A DNA stretch of 64,000 nt from Asticcacaulis machinosus. GTDB lineage: Bacteria; Pseudomonadota; Alphaproteobacteria; Caulobacterales; Caulobacteraceae. Under the pieces are notes generated by a model. It did no database searches. It worked only from the letters and a program-made list of their open reading frames with translations, and had not been told where the DNA came from. A program made the position numbers and the translations under genes. The DNA is taken from contig NZ_JAQQKV010000001.1 of NCBI RefSeq assembly GCF_028550435.1, positions 868,001-932,000 on the forward strand. Direction: 5' to 3'. This document shows positions 53,320 through 62,247 of the stretch, piece after piece. How positions within the stretch are numbered: position 1 is the stretch's first letter; each line of letters starts with the position of its first letter.

Positions 53320-54396
53320 ATGCGTCGCCACTTTATAACACTGTTCTTTTACTGCCTTGCTACATCAGCGATAGCGCAGAATTTAGAACCTTCCGCAACG
53401 TCAGATTTGCACATGAACGACCTGCAAGCGATTGGTACGCACAACAGCTACAAAATTGCCATACCACCGGCGGAGTTGGCTGTGATTGCCACCCACTCCG
53501 AAGCCGGTGCGCGGTCGCTCGACTACGGACATCTGCCGCTAAAGGATCAGCTTGATCTGGGCATGCGCCAGCTTGAGATCGACGTTTTGTATGATCCCAA
53601 CGGTGGGCGATATAGCCACCCTCTCCTGCCCCGCCTGAGCGGCGTCGCCTATGACGCGACCGGCATGGACCGCCCCGGCTATAAGGTGCTGCACATGCCG
53701 GACGCCGATGTGCGCAGCCATTGTGCGACCTTCGTGCAGTGTCTGCAACAGATCAAAGTCTGGTCAGACACCCACCCAGACCATGTACCGATCCTGATCA
53801 TGATGAACGCCAAGGATGGCAAATCAACCGTGGACGGCGGCACCGATGCCCTCAGTTATGACGCGGCCGCCTTTGAGGCGCTCGATACTGAGATCCGTTC
53901 GGTGTTCGGGCCAGATAAGCTGATCACACCCGACGAAGTGCGCGGCGATCACAAAACCCTGCGTGAAGGGGTAATGGCTGGCGGCTGGCCTTCACTCAAT
54001 GCCACACGCGGTAAGGTGTTCTTCGCGCTCGATGAAGGCCCGAGCAAGGTCGCGGTCTATATGCGCGGCCATACCTCACTCGAAGGGCTGCCGGTGTTTG
54101 TCAATTCGGTCAGTGAAAGCGCCGATCATGCTGCCTATTTCACCCTGAACGATCCGGTAAAGCAGTTCGACCGTATTCAGGCCGCGGTCAGATCAGGCTT
54201 TATCGTCCGCACCCGCGCTGACGATTCCACTACCGAAGCCCGCACGAATGATACGAGCCGGTTCGAGATGGCGCTAAAATCCGGCGCTCAGTACATCTCG
54301 ACCGACTACCCGACGCCACGCCCTGAGTTCAGTCCCTATAAGGTCGCTCTGCCGGATGGAGTCGCAGCCCGTACTAATCCAGTCACAAAGCCTTAA
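53320..54396 (+). CDS. PI-PLC-like phosphodiesterase, secreted
   Basis: A 358-residue protein with a signal peptide (about 1-19, ending ATSAIAQ) and the catalytic pattern of the calcium-dependent PI-PLC/GDPD superfamily: the first His in IGTHNSYKIA, then QLEIDVLYDPNGG with acidic metal ligands, and a second His-containing region (YKVLHMPDAD). It cleaves phosphodiester bonds of a lipid or other head group. The 3' end overlaps the convergent gene by 14 bp. It shares a 205-bp divergent promoter region with the receptor gene. Confidence 0.8.
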   Translation: MRRHFITLFFYCLATSAIAQNLEPSATSDLHMNDLQAIGTHNSYKIAIPPAELAVIATHSEAGARSLDYGHLPLKDQLDLGMRQLEIDVLYDPNGGRYSHPLLPRLSGVAYDATGMDRPGYKVLHMPDADVRSHCATFVQCLQQIKVWSDTHPDHVPILIMMNAKDGKSTVDGGTDALSYDAAAFEALDTEIRSVFGPDKLITPDEVRGDHKTLREGVMAGGWPSLNATRGKVFFALDEGPSKVAVYMRGHTSLEGLPVFVNSVSESADHAAYFTLNDPVKQFDRIQAAVRSGFIVRTRADDSTTEARTNDTSRFEMALKSGAQYISTDYPTPRPEFSPYKVALPDGVAARTNPVTKP

Positions 54397-55102
54397 AAAG
54401 TCGCTGCGCCCACAGATCAACTCCCGCAGGATCGCTGATAAGATCCTGACGGATTTCGATCATGATGGCTGGGGTCCCGCGATCATCGCCGTGGATAGGG
54501 ATGCCATAGTCTTCGTCACGGCTGGTCTGGTACGGCACATTGGCCCCAAGGATCAGACCGGGTTCGCGCAAGCGTTCAAGCACCGTCTCACCATAGGTTT
54601 GGGCCTTATCGAACAGCACACCGCCATGCCATTGGCGCGCCTCACCATGATAGACCGGCGTAAAGCTATGGATGCTGACGATACGGGTGGGTTGCCCCTT
54701 AGCTTGTCGCTCATTAAGATGAGCCGCGACCTGATCATGAAACGGCGCAAATATGGTTTCGATCCGGTGGGCACGCTCCGCCTTATCAATATTGATATTC
54801 CCCGGTATATCGGTCGCTTCTGAGCGCGTGACGATGCTGTTTGGGCTTTCCAGCGGACGGTTCAGATCGATCAACAGCCGCGAATAACCGCCCAGAAATG
54901 CCGGCGTGCCCAACATATCCGACAACCTGCGCGTCACCTCGGCCGCGCCAATATCCCAGGCAATATGGCGCTGAAGATCAGCCTCAGAGAGGCCCAAACT
55001 GTTGTAATGCTGAGGGATATGGTTGGAGGCATGTTCACACAGCAGCACAATCTCGCTTGTGCCACCCTCGCCTCTCACCTCTATCGGATCAATATGTATC
55101 AC
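54383..55102 (-). CDS. N-formylglutamate amidohydrolase-like protein
   Basis: A 239-residue protein of the N-formylglutamate amidohydrolase fold: CEHASNHIPQHY near 22, the DIGAAEV and LIDLNRPLESPNSI motifs, and IRQDLISDPAG near the C-terminus. It begins with a GTG that overlaps the upstream stop (GTGA), so translation is coupled to the transglutaminase gene. Classic enzymes act in histidine degradation, but no hut genes are here; it may act on other N-formyl or acyl amides. Confidence 0.78.
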   Translation of the reverse strand: MIHIDPIEVRGEGGTSEIVLLCEHASNHIPQHYNSLGLSEADLQRHIAWDIGAAEVTRRLSDMLGTPAFLGGYSRLLIDLNRPLESPNSIVTRSEATDIPGNINIDKAERAHRIETIFAPFHDQVAAHLNERQAKGQPTRIVSIHSFTPVYHGEARQWHGGVLFDKAQTYGETVLERLREPGLILGANVPYQTSRDEDYGIPIHGDDRGTPAIMIEIRQDLISDPAGVDLWAQRLFKAL

Positions 55103-55911
55103 GCATATTCCGCCTCTTCGGTGACGACTTCAAACCGACTTAGGACACCCGGCCCGAATTGGGTAGATATAGCCACATCCGTCGCATCCCGTCCAATCGC
55201 CATCAGGATGCGTCCGACGCGTGGGGTATTGTGACGGGCATCGGCTGTGTACCAGTGCCCGCCCAAAAAGACTTCAAACCAGCCGGAAAAATCCATCGGG
55301 GCCGGTACCGGATCAACCTTGATATCGCCCAGATAGCCGGTGCAATAGCGCGCCGGAATATTCAGGCACCGGCACAGGGTCAGGGCCAGATGAGCAAAGT
55401 CGCGGCACACCCCGACCTTTTGCTGATAGGCCTCGAAAGCGCTGCGGGTACGGTCGGCCAGTTGGTAATCAAAGCGGATATGGTCATGGCAGAAATCCAG
55501 TACCGCCTGCACCCGCGGCCAGCCGGGGACGACATGACCAAACAGATTCCAGGCGATGTCCCCCAGCTTATCGGTTTCGCAATAGCGCGACCCCAAAAGA
55601 TAGAGCAAAACCTCATCGGGCAGGTCGCGGATGTCGTGCTGAACCGCCTCTAGCGGCACATAGTCAGGCCGACCAGTGTCATGGATGATAAACTCGCTCG
55701 ATACGGTCATAGGCCCGGCCGGCGCAGTAACTCGCGTACAGACATTACCAAAACTATCGAGATAGTCCCACGTCTCAACATTGGGTGAAAACACCACATC
55801 CTGCGGAGTCAAAAGATCGGCCCGCCGCGACGGATGAATGTTCAGACACAGCAGCATCGGCGTCGGCTGCGGGCATTCATAGGTCAGCACATAACCAGCC
55901 TTGATTTTCAT
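55099..55911 (-). CDS. Transglutaminase-like cysteine protease, second copy
   Basis: A 270-residue protein of the transglutaminase-like superfamily. The catalytic Cys is in QKVGVCRDFAHLAL, followed by CRCLNIPARYCTGYLG, and the His/Asp part is in GHWYTADARHNTP. The N-terminal part is a beta-rich region (MKIKAGYVLTYECPQPTPML). It lies 2 bp after the first transglutaminase gene and is likely in the same operon. Confidence 0.85.
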   Translation of the reverse strand: MKIKAGYVLTYECPQPTPMLLCLNIHPSRRADLLTPQDVVFSPNVETWDYLDSFGNVCTRVTAPAGPMTVSSEFIIHDTGRPDYVPLEAVQHDIRDLPDEVLLYLLGSRYCETDKLGDIAWNLFGHVVPGWPRVQAVLDFCHDHIRFDYQLADRTRSAFEAYQQKVGVCRDFAHLALTLCRCLNIPARYCTGYLGDIKVDPVPAPMDFSGWFEVFLGGHWYTADARHNTPRVGRILMAIGRDATDVAISTQFGPGVLSRFEVVTEEAEYA

Positions 55912-55913
55912 GA

Positions 55914-56819
55914 CTATCCTTCAGGTCGTGGGTCAGGGTCTGCGCCGTCACTCAGCGTCGTAACGTTAACCTGAACGTCCATACCTAAAAAATCCATGCG
56001 GGTTCCGGTGTGGGTTCCCCATAAAGGAATAGCCTGACGCGGGGTGCGGGTCACCCCAACCCGGATCAAGTCACGATTGCCGATAATGCCGTTGGTAGGA
56101 TCAAACTCGACCCAACCCGCGCCCGGCAAATAGACCTGAACCCAGGCGTGGGTTGCCCCACCGCCCAGCAGTTCCGCACCATCGCGCGTCGGCACATAGA
56201 TGTAGCCGGTCACAAAACGCGCCGCAAAGCCCAGCGACCGGACGGCTTCCATCATCAAAAGCGCATAGTCGCGGCAGGTGCCGCTCAGACTATAGAGCGT
56301 CATTTCCGGCGTCTGGGTGCCGGGATTGGTGCGCCGCGCATAGTTGAAATCGTCATGAATGGCGTGGGTCATGGCCTCGAGCAGGCCCGCCGTATTGGTC
56401 GGGCCATTCGGATTGATGAATTTGCGTGCCCAGGCCTCGGTCATGCCGCCGTCGCTATATTGCCGCTGCATCGACGGCATCAGATCGGGAATATCCTCTT
56501 CGTCATACTCGAATGGCCAGTGCCGTGCACCATCTTCGGTGCGGTAGTGCAGCCCGATCAGCGGCGAGTGTTCCAGCACCACCGCCGTTTCAAAGCGCAG
56601 GTGATCAGAGGTCTCCCCAAAACGCGCCACGGCAATCGAATTATTAAAGGCGTCATGCACCCAGAACAGATCGCTCGGCACGGGCGAAATGCTTAAAGAC
56701 GACGAAATCAGGCGCTGATCATGGCTGATGCGTGGCCGGAACATCAGGCGATGTTCACCAAATCCGATCGGGCGGCGATAATTATACTGGGTGACGTGAT
56801 GCACCCTAAGCCGGGTCAT
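55914..56819 (-). CDS. Transglutaminase-like cysteine protease, first copy
   Basis: A 301-residue protein with the bacterial N-terminal transglutaminase-like domain (MTRLRVHHVTQYNYRRPIGF). The catalytic Cys is in SLSGTCRDYALLMMEAVRSL, and the His and Asp in GATHAWVQVYLPGAGWVEFD. Relatives often sit with an ATP-grasp and an alpha-E protein; those partners are absent here. It leads a three-gene operon with the second copy and the amidohydrolase-like gene. Confidence 0.87.
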   Translation of the reverse strand: MTRLRVHHVTQYNYRRPIGFGEHRLMFRPRISHDQRLISSSLSISPVPSDLFWVHDAFNNSIAVARFGETSDHLRFETAVVLEHSPLIGLHYRTEDGARHWPFEYDEEDIPDLMPSMQRQYSDGGMTEAWARKFINPNGPTNTAGLLEAMTHAIHDDFNYARRTNPGTQTPEMTLYSLSGTCRDYALLMMEAVRSLGFAARFVTGYIYVPTRDGAELLGGGATHAWVQVYLPGAGWVEFDPTNGIIGNRDLIRVGVTRTPRQAIPLWGTHTGTRMDFLGMDVQVNVTTLSDGADPDPRPEG

Positions 56820-56865
56820 GGTGCGTCTCCATTATCTGTGAGACGCACTATACACCCGTCACAGG

Positions 56866-58518
56866 TCAGTGATAACGATAAAGCCTGACCTTCTGGATCG
56901 AGAAGCGGTCCGGCGGAAAGCGGATATGGCGGCCCTGATGGGTCTGGTCGCCGTTCAGCCAGCGCCCGTCTTTCCAGACGCCGTTCTCATAGCTGCCCTC
57001 AATGGCCTGCTCAATGCCGATACGGTAGCCGGAGTTTGCCGCCGCGTCGGCAAAGGTCAGAGTCACCCCCGATCCGGCCATCAGGAACTCATCGCCGCCC
57101 AGATGGATGATCAGCCCGCCGTGCGAGGCGATGTCCTGCTTGTCTTTCGGCGTCCACGGATCAACCATGGTCGCTTTGAAGCTATAGCCACCCAGATCAA
57201 AGGTGCGCGGCGCTTCATCGACCACGCCCTTAATGTCGACGGGGGCCTTAAAACCGCGCATTTTGCCCTTGCCCTGATGGGCCAGCATGACCGGCGTCAG
57301 TTGATGCAGAACGCTATAGGCCTGCGTCAGACGGTTGGTGGCGGGATTGGGCAGGTCCTCAATCGAAAACGGTGAAAAGCCCATCGCGTCGTGCTCACCA
57401 AACACATAAAAGGCATTGCCGCCCGCTTCGGATTTTCCGGCCTGATTGGCTTCGGGCACAAATAACGGATTGTCATGGCGCTTGAACTTGTCGGCCCAGC
57501 CAACAAAATCCGGCCAGTAGCTGTCGATGGCCAGTACATCGATGTCAGGCCCCGCCGCCTTCCAGACATCAAACAGATGCGGCAATGGGCCGGCGCTGGG
57601 GTACTCACCCGGCTTTTTATCGGGATGATTAAGCGCGGCATTGACATACATCGGCAGCGGATAGGCCGCCTTGCCAGCACGCGTCAGTTCATTGGCAAAG
57701 GTGGCAAAGCCCCAGGCCTGAAACACTTCCTGCCCTTCGGTTCCGCTCCCGAACACCTCGGCCCAGGTGCCTTTGGTCTTAAAACCATTGGCGGCCCACA
57801 GATCGCGCAGAAACGGATTGAGTCGCCCTTTGTTCGCCGCCATATATTTTATCAGTTGGGCCGGCACGGCTTTGCGATACGCGGCTTCGGCTTGCGGGCT
57901 GTAGTCGCGCACCACCGGCAACATGCCGATCTCGTTTTCGACCTGCACCATGATGACGGTGTGGTCAGTATCGGCCGTTTTCAGATGCCCCAGCAAGGCC
58001 GCAAACGCCGCCTTATCCGCCGCCAGAGTGTCCGGGTCGTAGGGGCTTAAAATTTCCTGCGCCACTTTCCTGTCGTCTTCGGCGCGGTCATAGGTCTTAT
58101 AATCGCGCTTCACATAAGCCGGCACATAGGTCGACATGGAATTTTTCCACGCCCCGAACCACAGGATCACGATCTTTATATTCTGTTCTCTGGCCTGCGC
58201 GATCATGGCATCGACCACTTTGAAATCGTAGCGGCCTTTTTCGGGTTCGATCTGATCCCATTCGACCGGCGCCAGTATGGTGTTGACGCCAATGGCTTTC
58301 AGGGCTGACCAGTGGGTTTTCAGGTGCTCAGGGTCAGAGGCCGTCGAATTGCCCAGCTCGCCGCCGATCATCAGGAACGGTTTATCATCCACGATCAATT
58401 GCGTGGCTGACCCTTGCGGTTTCAGATGCGGCACCTCTGCGCCCACAGCCGGACCGCTAAGCGCGATCAGGCTTGCGGCCATAAACCAGTACAGTGATTT
58501 TCTATAAGACGGTGTCAT
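56866..58518 (-). CDS. GH35/GH42-like beta-galactosidase, secreted
   Basis: A 550-residue glycosidase with a signal peptide (about 1-26, ending GPAVGAE). A TIM barrel carries the acid/base Glu in [12 protein letters not shown] and a likely nucleophile Glu in [12 protein letters not shown]-terminal beta domain (DUF5597-type) follows. Related proteins act on beta-galactosides. The ATG at 58518 is preferred over a TTG six bases upstream. A LacI-type palindrome lies 72 bp ahead. Confidence 0.86.
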   Translation of the reverse strand: MTPSYRKSLYWFMAASLIALSGPAVGAEVPHLKPQGSATQLIVDDKPFLMIGGELGNSTASDPEHLKTHWSALKAIGVNTILAPVEWDQIEPEKGRYDFKVVDAMIAQAREQNIKIVILWFGAWKNSMSTYVPAYVKRDYKTYDRAEDDRKVAQEILSPYDPDTLAADKAAFAALLGHLKTADTDHTVIMVQVENEIGMLPVVRDYSPQAEAAYRKAVPAQLIKYMAANKGRLNPFLRDLWAANGFKTKGTWAEVFGSGTEGQEVFQAWGFATFANELTRAGKAAYPLPMYVNAALNHPDKKPGEYPSAGPLPHLFDVWKAAGPDIDVLAIDSYWPDFVGWADKFKRHDNPLFVPEANQAGKSEAGGNAFYVFGEHDAMGFSPFSIEDLPNPATNRLTQAYSVLHQLTPVMLAHQGKGKMRGFKAPVDIKGVVDEAPRTFDLGGYSFKATMVDPWTPKDKQDIASHGGLIIHLGGDEFLMAGSGVTLTFADAAANSGYRIGIEQAIEGSYENGVWKDGRWLNGDQTHQGRHIRFPPDRFSIQKVRLYRYH

Positions 58519-58589
58519 TGGCAATGTCCCTGTTTTTTGCCGCTAACTTGTCATACCAGTTGCAGCTTTTTGTCAGACCTTTGTATTGG

Positions 58590-58601
58590 GTTAGCGCTAA
58601 C
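58590..58601. promoter_or_regulatory. LacI-family operator candidate
   Basis: A perfect 12-bp palindrome, GTTAGCGCTAAC, 72 bp upstream of the GH35/GH42-like gene (minus) and 135 bp upstream of the DUF6152-like gene (plus). LacI/GalR-type repressors in Caulobacter bind closely similar sequences (from memory, the xylose operator). No LacI-family gene is in the window. Confidence 0.55.
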
Positions 58602-58735
58602 ATCGCAACTCTAAAAAAGTATGGGCCGTAATTTTCGCTCCCGCCTTAACCAAACTCATGGATTTCTTACGGGCCATCAGGCACACTCGTATAAGGAGAA
58701 TCGCTGCTGCGAATGAAACCTGCACAGGGAATAAC

Positions 58736-59137
58736 ATGATCCGCGCTCTGCCGCTTAGATACTGGCTGTTCGGGGCCGCCGCCCTTGCGATCGTGGCGGT
58801 ATGGACTCTGATGCCGGCTCAGGCCCATCATGGCTGGTCGTGGGCGGAGGCCGAACAAAGCCGCCTGACCGGCAAGGTTGAGAAAATCTCTATGGCCCCG
58901 CCTCATCCGGTTTTACACGTCAAAGCGGCCGATGGCGTGCTGTGGCAAATCGACCTTGGCAATCCTACCCAGACCGAGCGTTCTGGCTTTACCGACACTA
59001 CCGCCAAGGTTGGCGATGACATCAGCATTTTAGGCAACCGCTCGCTCGATAAGGACAAGATGCACATGAAGGCCGTGCGCATCACCCTTGGCGACCAAAA
59101 CTACGACATGTATCCGGAACGCCTTAAGGCGCATTAG
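58736..59137 (+). CDS. Small periplasmic protein, DUF6152-like
   Basis: A 133-residue protein with an N-terminal signal or anchor (about 1-31, ending MPAQAHHGWSW). The rest has an OB-like beta pattern: GKVEKISMAPPHPVLHVKAA, then WQIDLGNPTQTERSGF, and NRSLDKDKMHMKAVRITLGD. Proteins like this occur in the envelope of many proteobacteria; the function is unknown. It is divergent from the glycosidase gene and shares its palindrome region. Confidence 0.7.
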   Translation: MIRALPLRYWLFGAAALAIVAVWTLMPAQAHHGWSWAEAEQSRLTGKVEKISMAPPHPVLHVKAADGVLWQIDLGNPTQTERSGFTDTTAKVGDDISILGNRSLDKDKMHMKAVRITLGDQNYDMYPERLKAH

Positions 59138-59139
59138 GG

Positions 59140-60399
59140 TTACTCGACCCAGTCGGCTGTCATCCGGCGCGAGGCCGCAAAGAATAATCCGGCGGCGATC
59201 AAATAAAATAACAGCCCGGTCAGGAAGGCATATTTCATTGAATCTTCGCCGTACTGCGGACGCAGATAATCCGACATAAAGCCAAAAAACCACGTCCCTA
59301 CCGCAATACCGATCAGATTGTTGATCAGCAAAAACAGCGACGACATCATGGTGCGGGAAGCGGCAGGCCCCAGATGCTGAACCGCCGTGATCACCGGCCC
59401 CATCCATACCAGCCCCAGGGCCTGCGGAACCACCAGCAGGATAAATACCCACACCGGCGCCGTCGCATTAACCCCCAGCGCATAGAGCGGTACGCAGATC
59501 AGTAAGGCCACCGCCGGTATCAGCGGATAGGCCGCCCGTGATGTCTGCCCCAGCCGGTCGCCCAGAAGCCCCCCAAGCGTCATCCCCGCCATGCCACCGA
59601 TCAGCAGGAGTGCCGCCAGAAACCATGATCGCGACACCAAATCCATTTCTAATGACCGCGCCAAAAAGGTCGGCAGCCAGTACATAAAGCCGTAGCCGGT
59701 CATGGAGGTAAACGCTGCCCCCAGCGACAGCAGCCAGAAACCGGGCTTTGCTGCGGCCAGTTTAGCGGTTGCTACAAATCCCATCGGCTTTTCAGCCTTA
59801 ACCGCCAAATCCATCCCACCTCTGCGCGGGTCTTTGACCATCAGGCGAAATACCGGCGCAAACACAATACCCGCCAACCCAACCACGATAAATGCAAAGC
59901 GCCAGTCAACCTGCTGCGCCAAAAGCCCGCCAAACAGCACACCCGCTGCCGAGCCAATCGGGATGCCAAAGGCAAAAATCGCCAGAGCCCGCGCCCGTTG
60001 CTTTGGCGGGAAATAGTCGGAAATCAGACTATAGGCCGGAGCCACGCCCCCCGCTTCGCCCACACCAACCCCGACACGCGCCAGAAACAACTGACCAAAG
60101 TTCCCCGCCAGACCGCACAGGGCCGTAAAACCCGACCACAGCGCCAAGGCCCCGGTCATGATCCAGACCCGTGAAAACCGGTCAGCCAGCCAGGCTACCG
60201 GCACCGCCAGAGTGGTATAGAGCAAGGCAAAGGCCAGCCCCCCCATCAGCCCCAGTTGGGTATCGCTGAGGCCCAGTTCTTCGGCAATCGGGTCTTTGAG
60301 AATGCTGATGATCTGCCGGTCGAGAAAATTAAGCGCATAGACGACCACCAGCAAAGCCAGCGCCACATAGCGGCCTTTTGGGGCGGCAGGTTCGGTCAT
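59140..60399 (-). CDS. MFS transporter, spinster/hexuronate-like
   Basis: A 419-residue 12-helix inner-membrane carrier. The first helix region LNFLDRQIISILKDPIAEEL and the loop motif LADRFSRVWI identify the major facilitator family; GVGEAGGVAPAYSLISDYFP is typical of the alphaproteobacterial spinster-like group. Substrates of relatives range from sugars to lipids; here a sugar or sugar acid is a guess from neighbours. It ends 2 bp from the DUF6152-like stop. Confidence 0.8.
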   Translation of the reverse strand: MTEPAAPKGRYVALALLVVVYALNFLDRQIISILKDPIAEELGLSDTQLGLMGGLAFALLYTTLAVPVAWLADRFSRVWIMTGALALWSGFTALCGLAGNFGQLFLARVGVGVGEAGGVAPAYSLISDYFPPKQRARALAIFAFGIPIGSAAGVLFGGLLAQQVDWRFAFIVVGLAGIVFAPVFRLMVKDPRRGGMDLAVKAEKPMGFVATAKLAAAKPGFWLLSLGAAFTSMTGYGFMYWLPTFLARSLEMDLVSRSWFLAALLLIGGMAGMTLGGLLGDRLGQTSRAAYPLIPAVALLICVPLYALGVNATAPVWVFILLVVPQALGLVWMGPVITAVQHLGPAASRTMMSSLFLLINNLIGIAVGTWFFGFMSDYLRPQYGEDSMKYAFLTGLLFYLIAAGLFFAASRRMTADWVE

Positions 60400-60413
60400 G
60401 GATGGCGTCCTTC

Positions 60414-60445
60414 AAAAAAGCCCGCACCTGAGCATCAGGTGCGGG
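60414..60445 (-). terminator. Terminator between the two MFS genes
   Basis: A GCCCGCACCTGA/TCAGGTGCGGGC stem with a 3-base loop, followed on the minus strand by six T, lies 27 bp past the end of the upstream MFS gene. Confidence 0.92.
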
Positions 60446-60471
60446 CCGTGGCCTATCTATTTCAAACGCCG

Positions 60472-62151
60472 TTACTGATCAATGTCGCGCTTAAAGGTTT
60501 CCGGCAGGAACAACAGCCCGATGATGACGGTGCCGACCGCCACCACAATCGGATACCACAGGCCGTAATAGATATTGCCGGTCGCCGCCACCATCGCAAA
60601 GGCCGTGGTCGGCAGGAAGCCACCAAACCAGCCATTGCCGATATGATAGGGCAGCGACATGGAGGTGTAGCGGATCTTGGACGGGAACAGTTCGACCAGT
60701 AACGCCGCAATCGGCCCGTAGACCATAGTCACCAGAAACACGAGGTAGAACAGGATACCCACTACCAGCGGCTTATTCATCTGGGTCGTATCCGCCTTGG
60801 CCGGGTAGCCTGCAGCCGTCAGCGCGCCTTTCAGATCCGCCTGATAGGTAGCGATGGCGGCTTTTTTAGCGTCGCCGGAAAGGGATGCCGGATCAGGTGC
60901 TGTAAAGGTCTGATCGCCGACCTTCACGCTGGCGACCGTGCCCGCCGGCGCTTCGACATTGGTATAGCTGATACCGCTCTTGGCCAGATAGGTCTTGGCG
61001 ATATCGCAGCTTTGGACATCAAACTTGTTCTTGCCGACCGGATCGAACTGAAAGGAACAGTCGTCCTTGTGGGCCGTGACCGTTACCGGCGCACTGACCT
61101 GTGCCGCCGCAAGTGCCGGATTGGCCGCATCGGTCAACAGCTTGAAGGTCGGAAAATAGGTCGCTGCCGCCAGCGCACAGCCGAACAGGATGATCGGTTT
61201 ACGCCCGATCTTATCCGATAGCCAGCCAAAGAACACAAAGAACGGCGTGGCCAGCGCGAGCGAAATCGCAATCAGAATATTGGCCGTCGCCCCATCGACC
61301 ATCAGGGTTTTCTCTAGGAAAAACAACGCATAGAACTGACCGGTGTACCACACCACGCCCTGCCCTGCGACCGCTCCCAGAAGGGCGATAATCACCCATT
61401 TCAGATTGCCCCATTTGCCGAAGGCTTCGGTCAGCGGCGCTTTTGAGGTCTTACCCTCATCCTTCATTTTCTGGAAGACCGGGCTCTCATTGAGTTGCAT
61501 CCGGATCCACAGGGACACCATCAAGAGCAGGATCGAAACGATGAACGGCAAACGCCAGCCCCAGTCTTTGAACGCCTCTTCGCCAATGACCGTGCGTGTG
61601 CCGATCACCACCAGCAAGGCGGCAAACAGGCCCATAGTCGCCGTCGTCTGAATCCAGGACGTATAGAGCCCGCGCTTATTATTGGGCGCATGTTCGGCCA
61701 CGTAGGTCGCCGCCCCGCCGTATTCGCCGCCCAGCGCCAGCCCCTGAATCAGGCGCAAACCCACCAGAATAATCGGTGCAGCCACGCCAATCGAGGCATA
61801 GGATGGCAGCAAACCGACCGCAAAGGTCGACAGCCCCATCAGGCCCATCGTCACCAGAAACGTGTTCTTGCGCCCGACAAGATCACCGATACGCCCGAAC
61901 ACCAGCGCCCCGAACGGTCGCACGGCAAAGCCGGCCGCAAACGCCGCCAGCGCAAAAATAAAGCCGGTTGTTTCATTCACGCCCGAAAAGAACTGAACGG
62001 AAATATAGGTGGCCAGCAGGCCATAAAGGTAAAAATCGTACCATTCAAACACCGTCCCCAACGACGATGCGGCGATGACCAGTTTTTCGTTCTGGGTCGC
62101 TTTATGGTGCTTAGGCGCAGTTTCCCCTGCGGTTGCCCCTGGACTTGCCAT
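60472..62151 (-). CDS. MFS transporter (metabolite:H+ symporter type) with periplasmic insertion
   Basis: A 559-residue carrier. The first helix region has SSLGTVFEWYDFYLYGLLAT, and the loop GRIGDLVGRKNTF is the MFS A-motif; GLALGGEYGGAATYVAEHAP is typical of the MHS group. An insert of about 110 residues (roughly 350-455) between two late helices has two Cys (HKDDCSFQF and VQSCDIAKTY) and probably forms a periplasmic domain. Length exceeds the usual 430-450. The ATG at 62151 is used. SMP-30 follows upstream on the same strand. Confidence 0.85.
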   Translation of the reverse strand: MASPGATAGETAPKHHKATQNEKLVIAASSLGTVFEWYDFYLYGLLATYISVQFFSGVNETTGFIFALAAFAAGFAVRPFGALVFGRIGDLVGRKNTFLVTMGLMGLSTFAVGLLPSYASIGVAAPIILVGLRLIQGLALGGEYGGAATYVAEHAPNNKRGLYTSWIQTTATMGLFAALLVVIGTRTVIGEEAFKDWGWRLPFIVSILLLMVSLWIRMQLNESPVFQKMKDEGKTSKAPLTEAFGKWGNLKWVIIALLGAVAGQGVVWYTGQFYALFFLEKTLMVDGATANILIAISLALATPFFVFFGWLSDKIGRKPIILFGCALAAATYFPTFKLLTDAANPALAAAQVSAPVTVTAHKDDCSFQFDPVGKNKFDVQSCDIAKTYLAKSGISYTNVEAPAGTVASVKVGDQTFTAPDPASLSGDAKKAAIATYQADLKGALTAAGYPAKADTTQMNKPLVVGILFYLVFLVTMVYGPIAALLVELFPSKIRYTSMSLPYHIGNGWFGGFLPTTAFAMVAATGNIYYGLWYPIVVAVGTVIIGLLFLPETFKRDIDQ

Positions 62152-62247
62152 GCAATCTGTACTCCCTGATGTGGCATTTTCTTATTGCGCGCAGGTTTGA
62201 CTGACTATCCGGATTGGTCAAGCCTTTGTTTGCCTTTAGGGAAAGGA

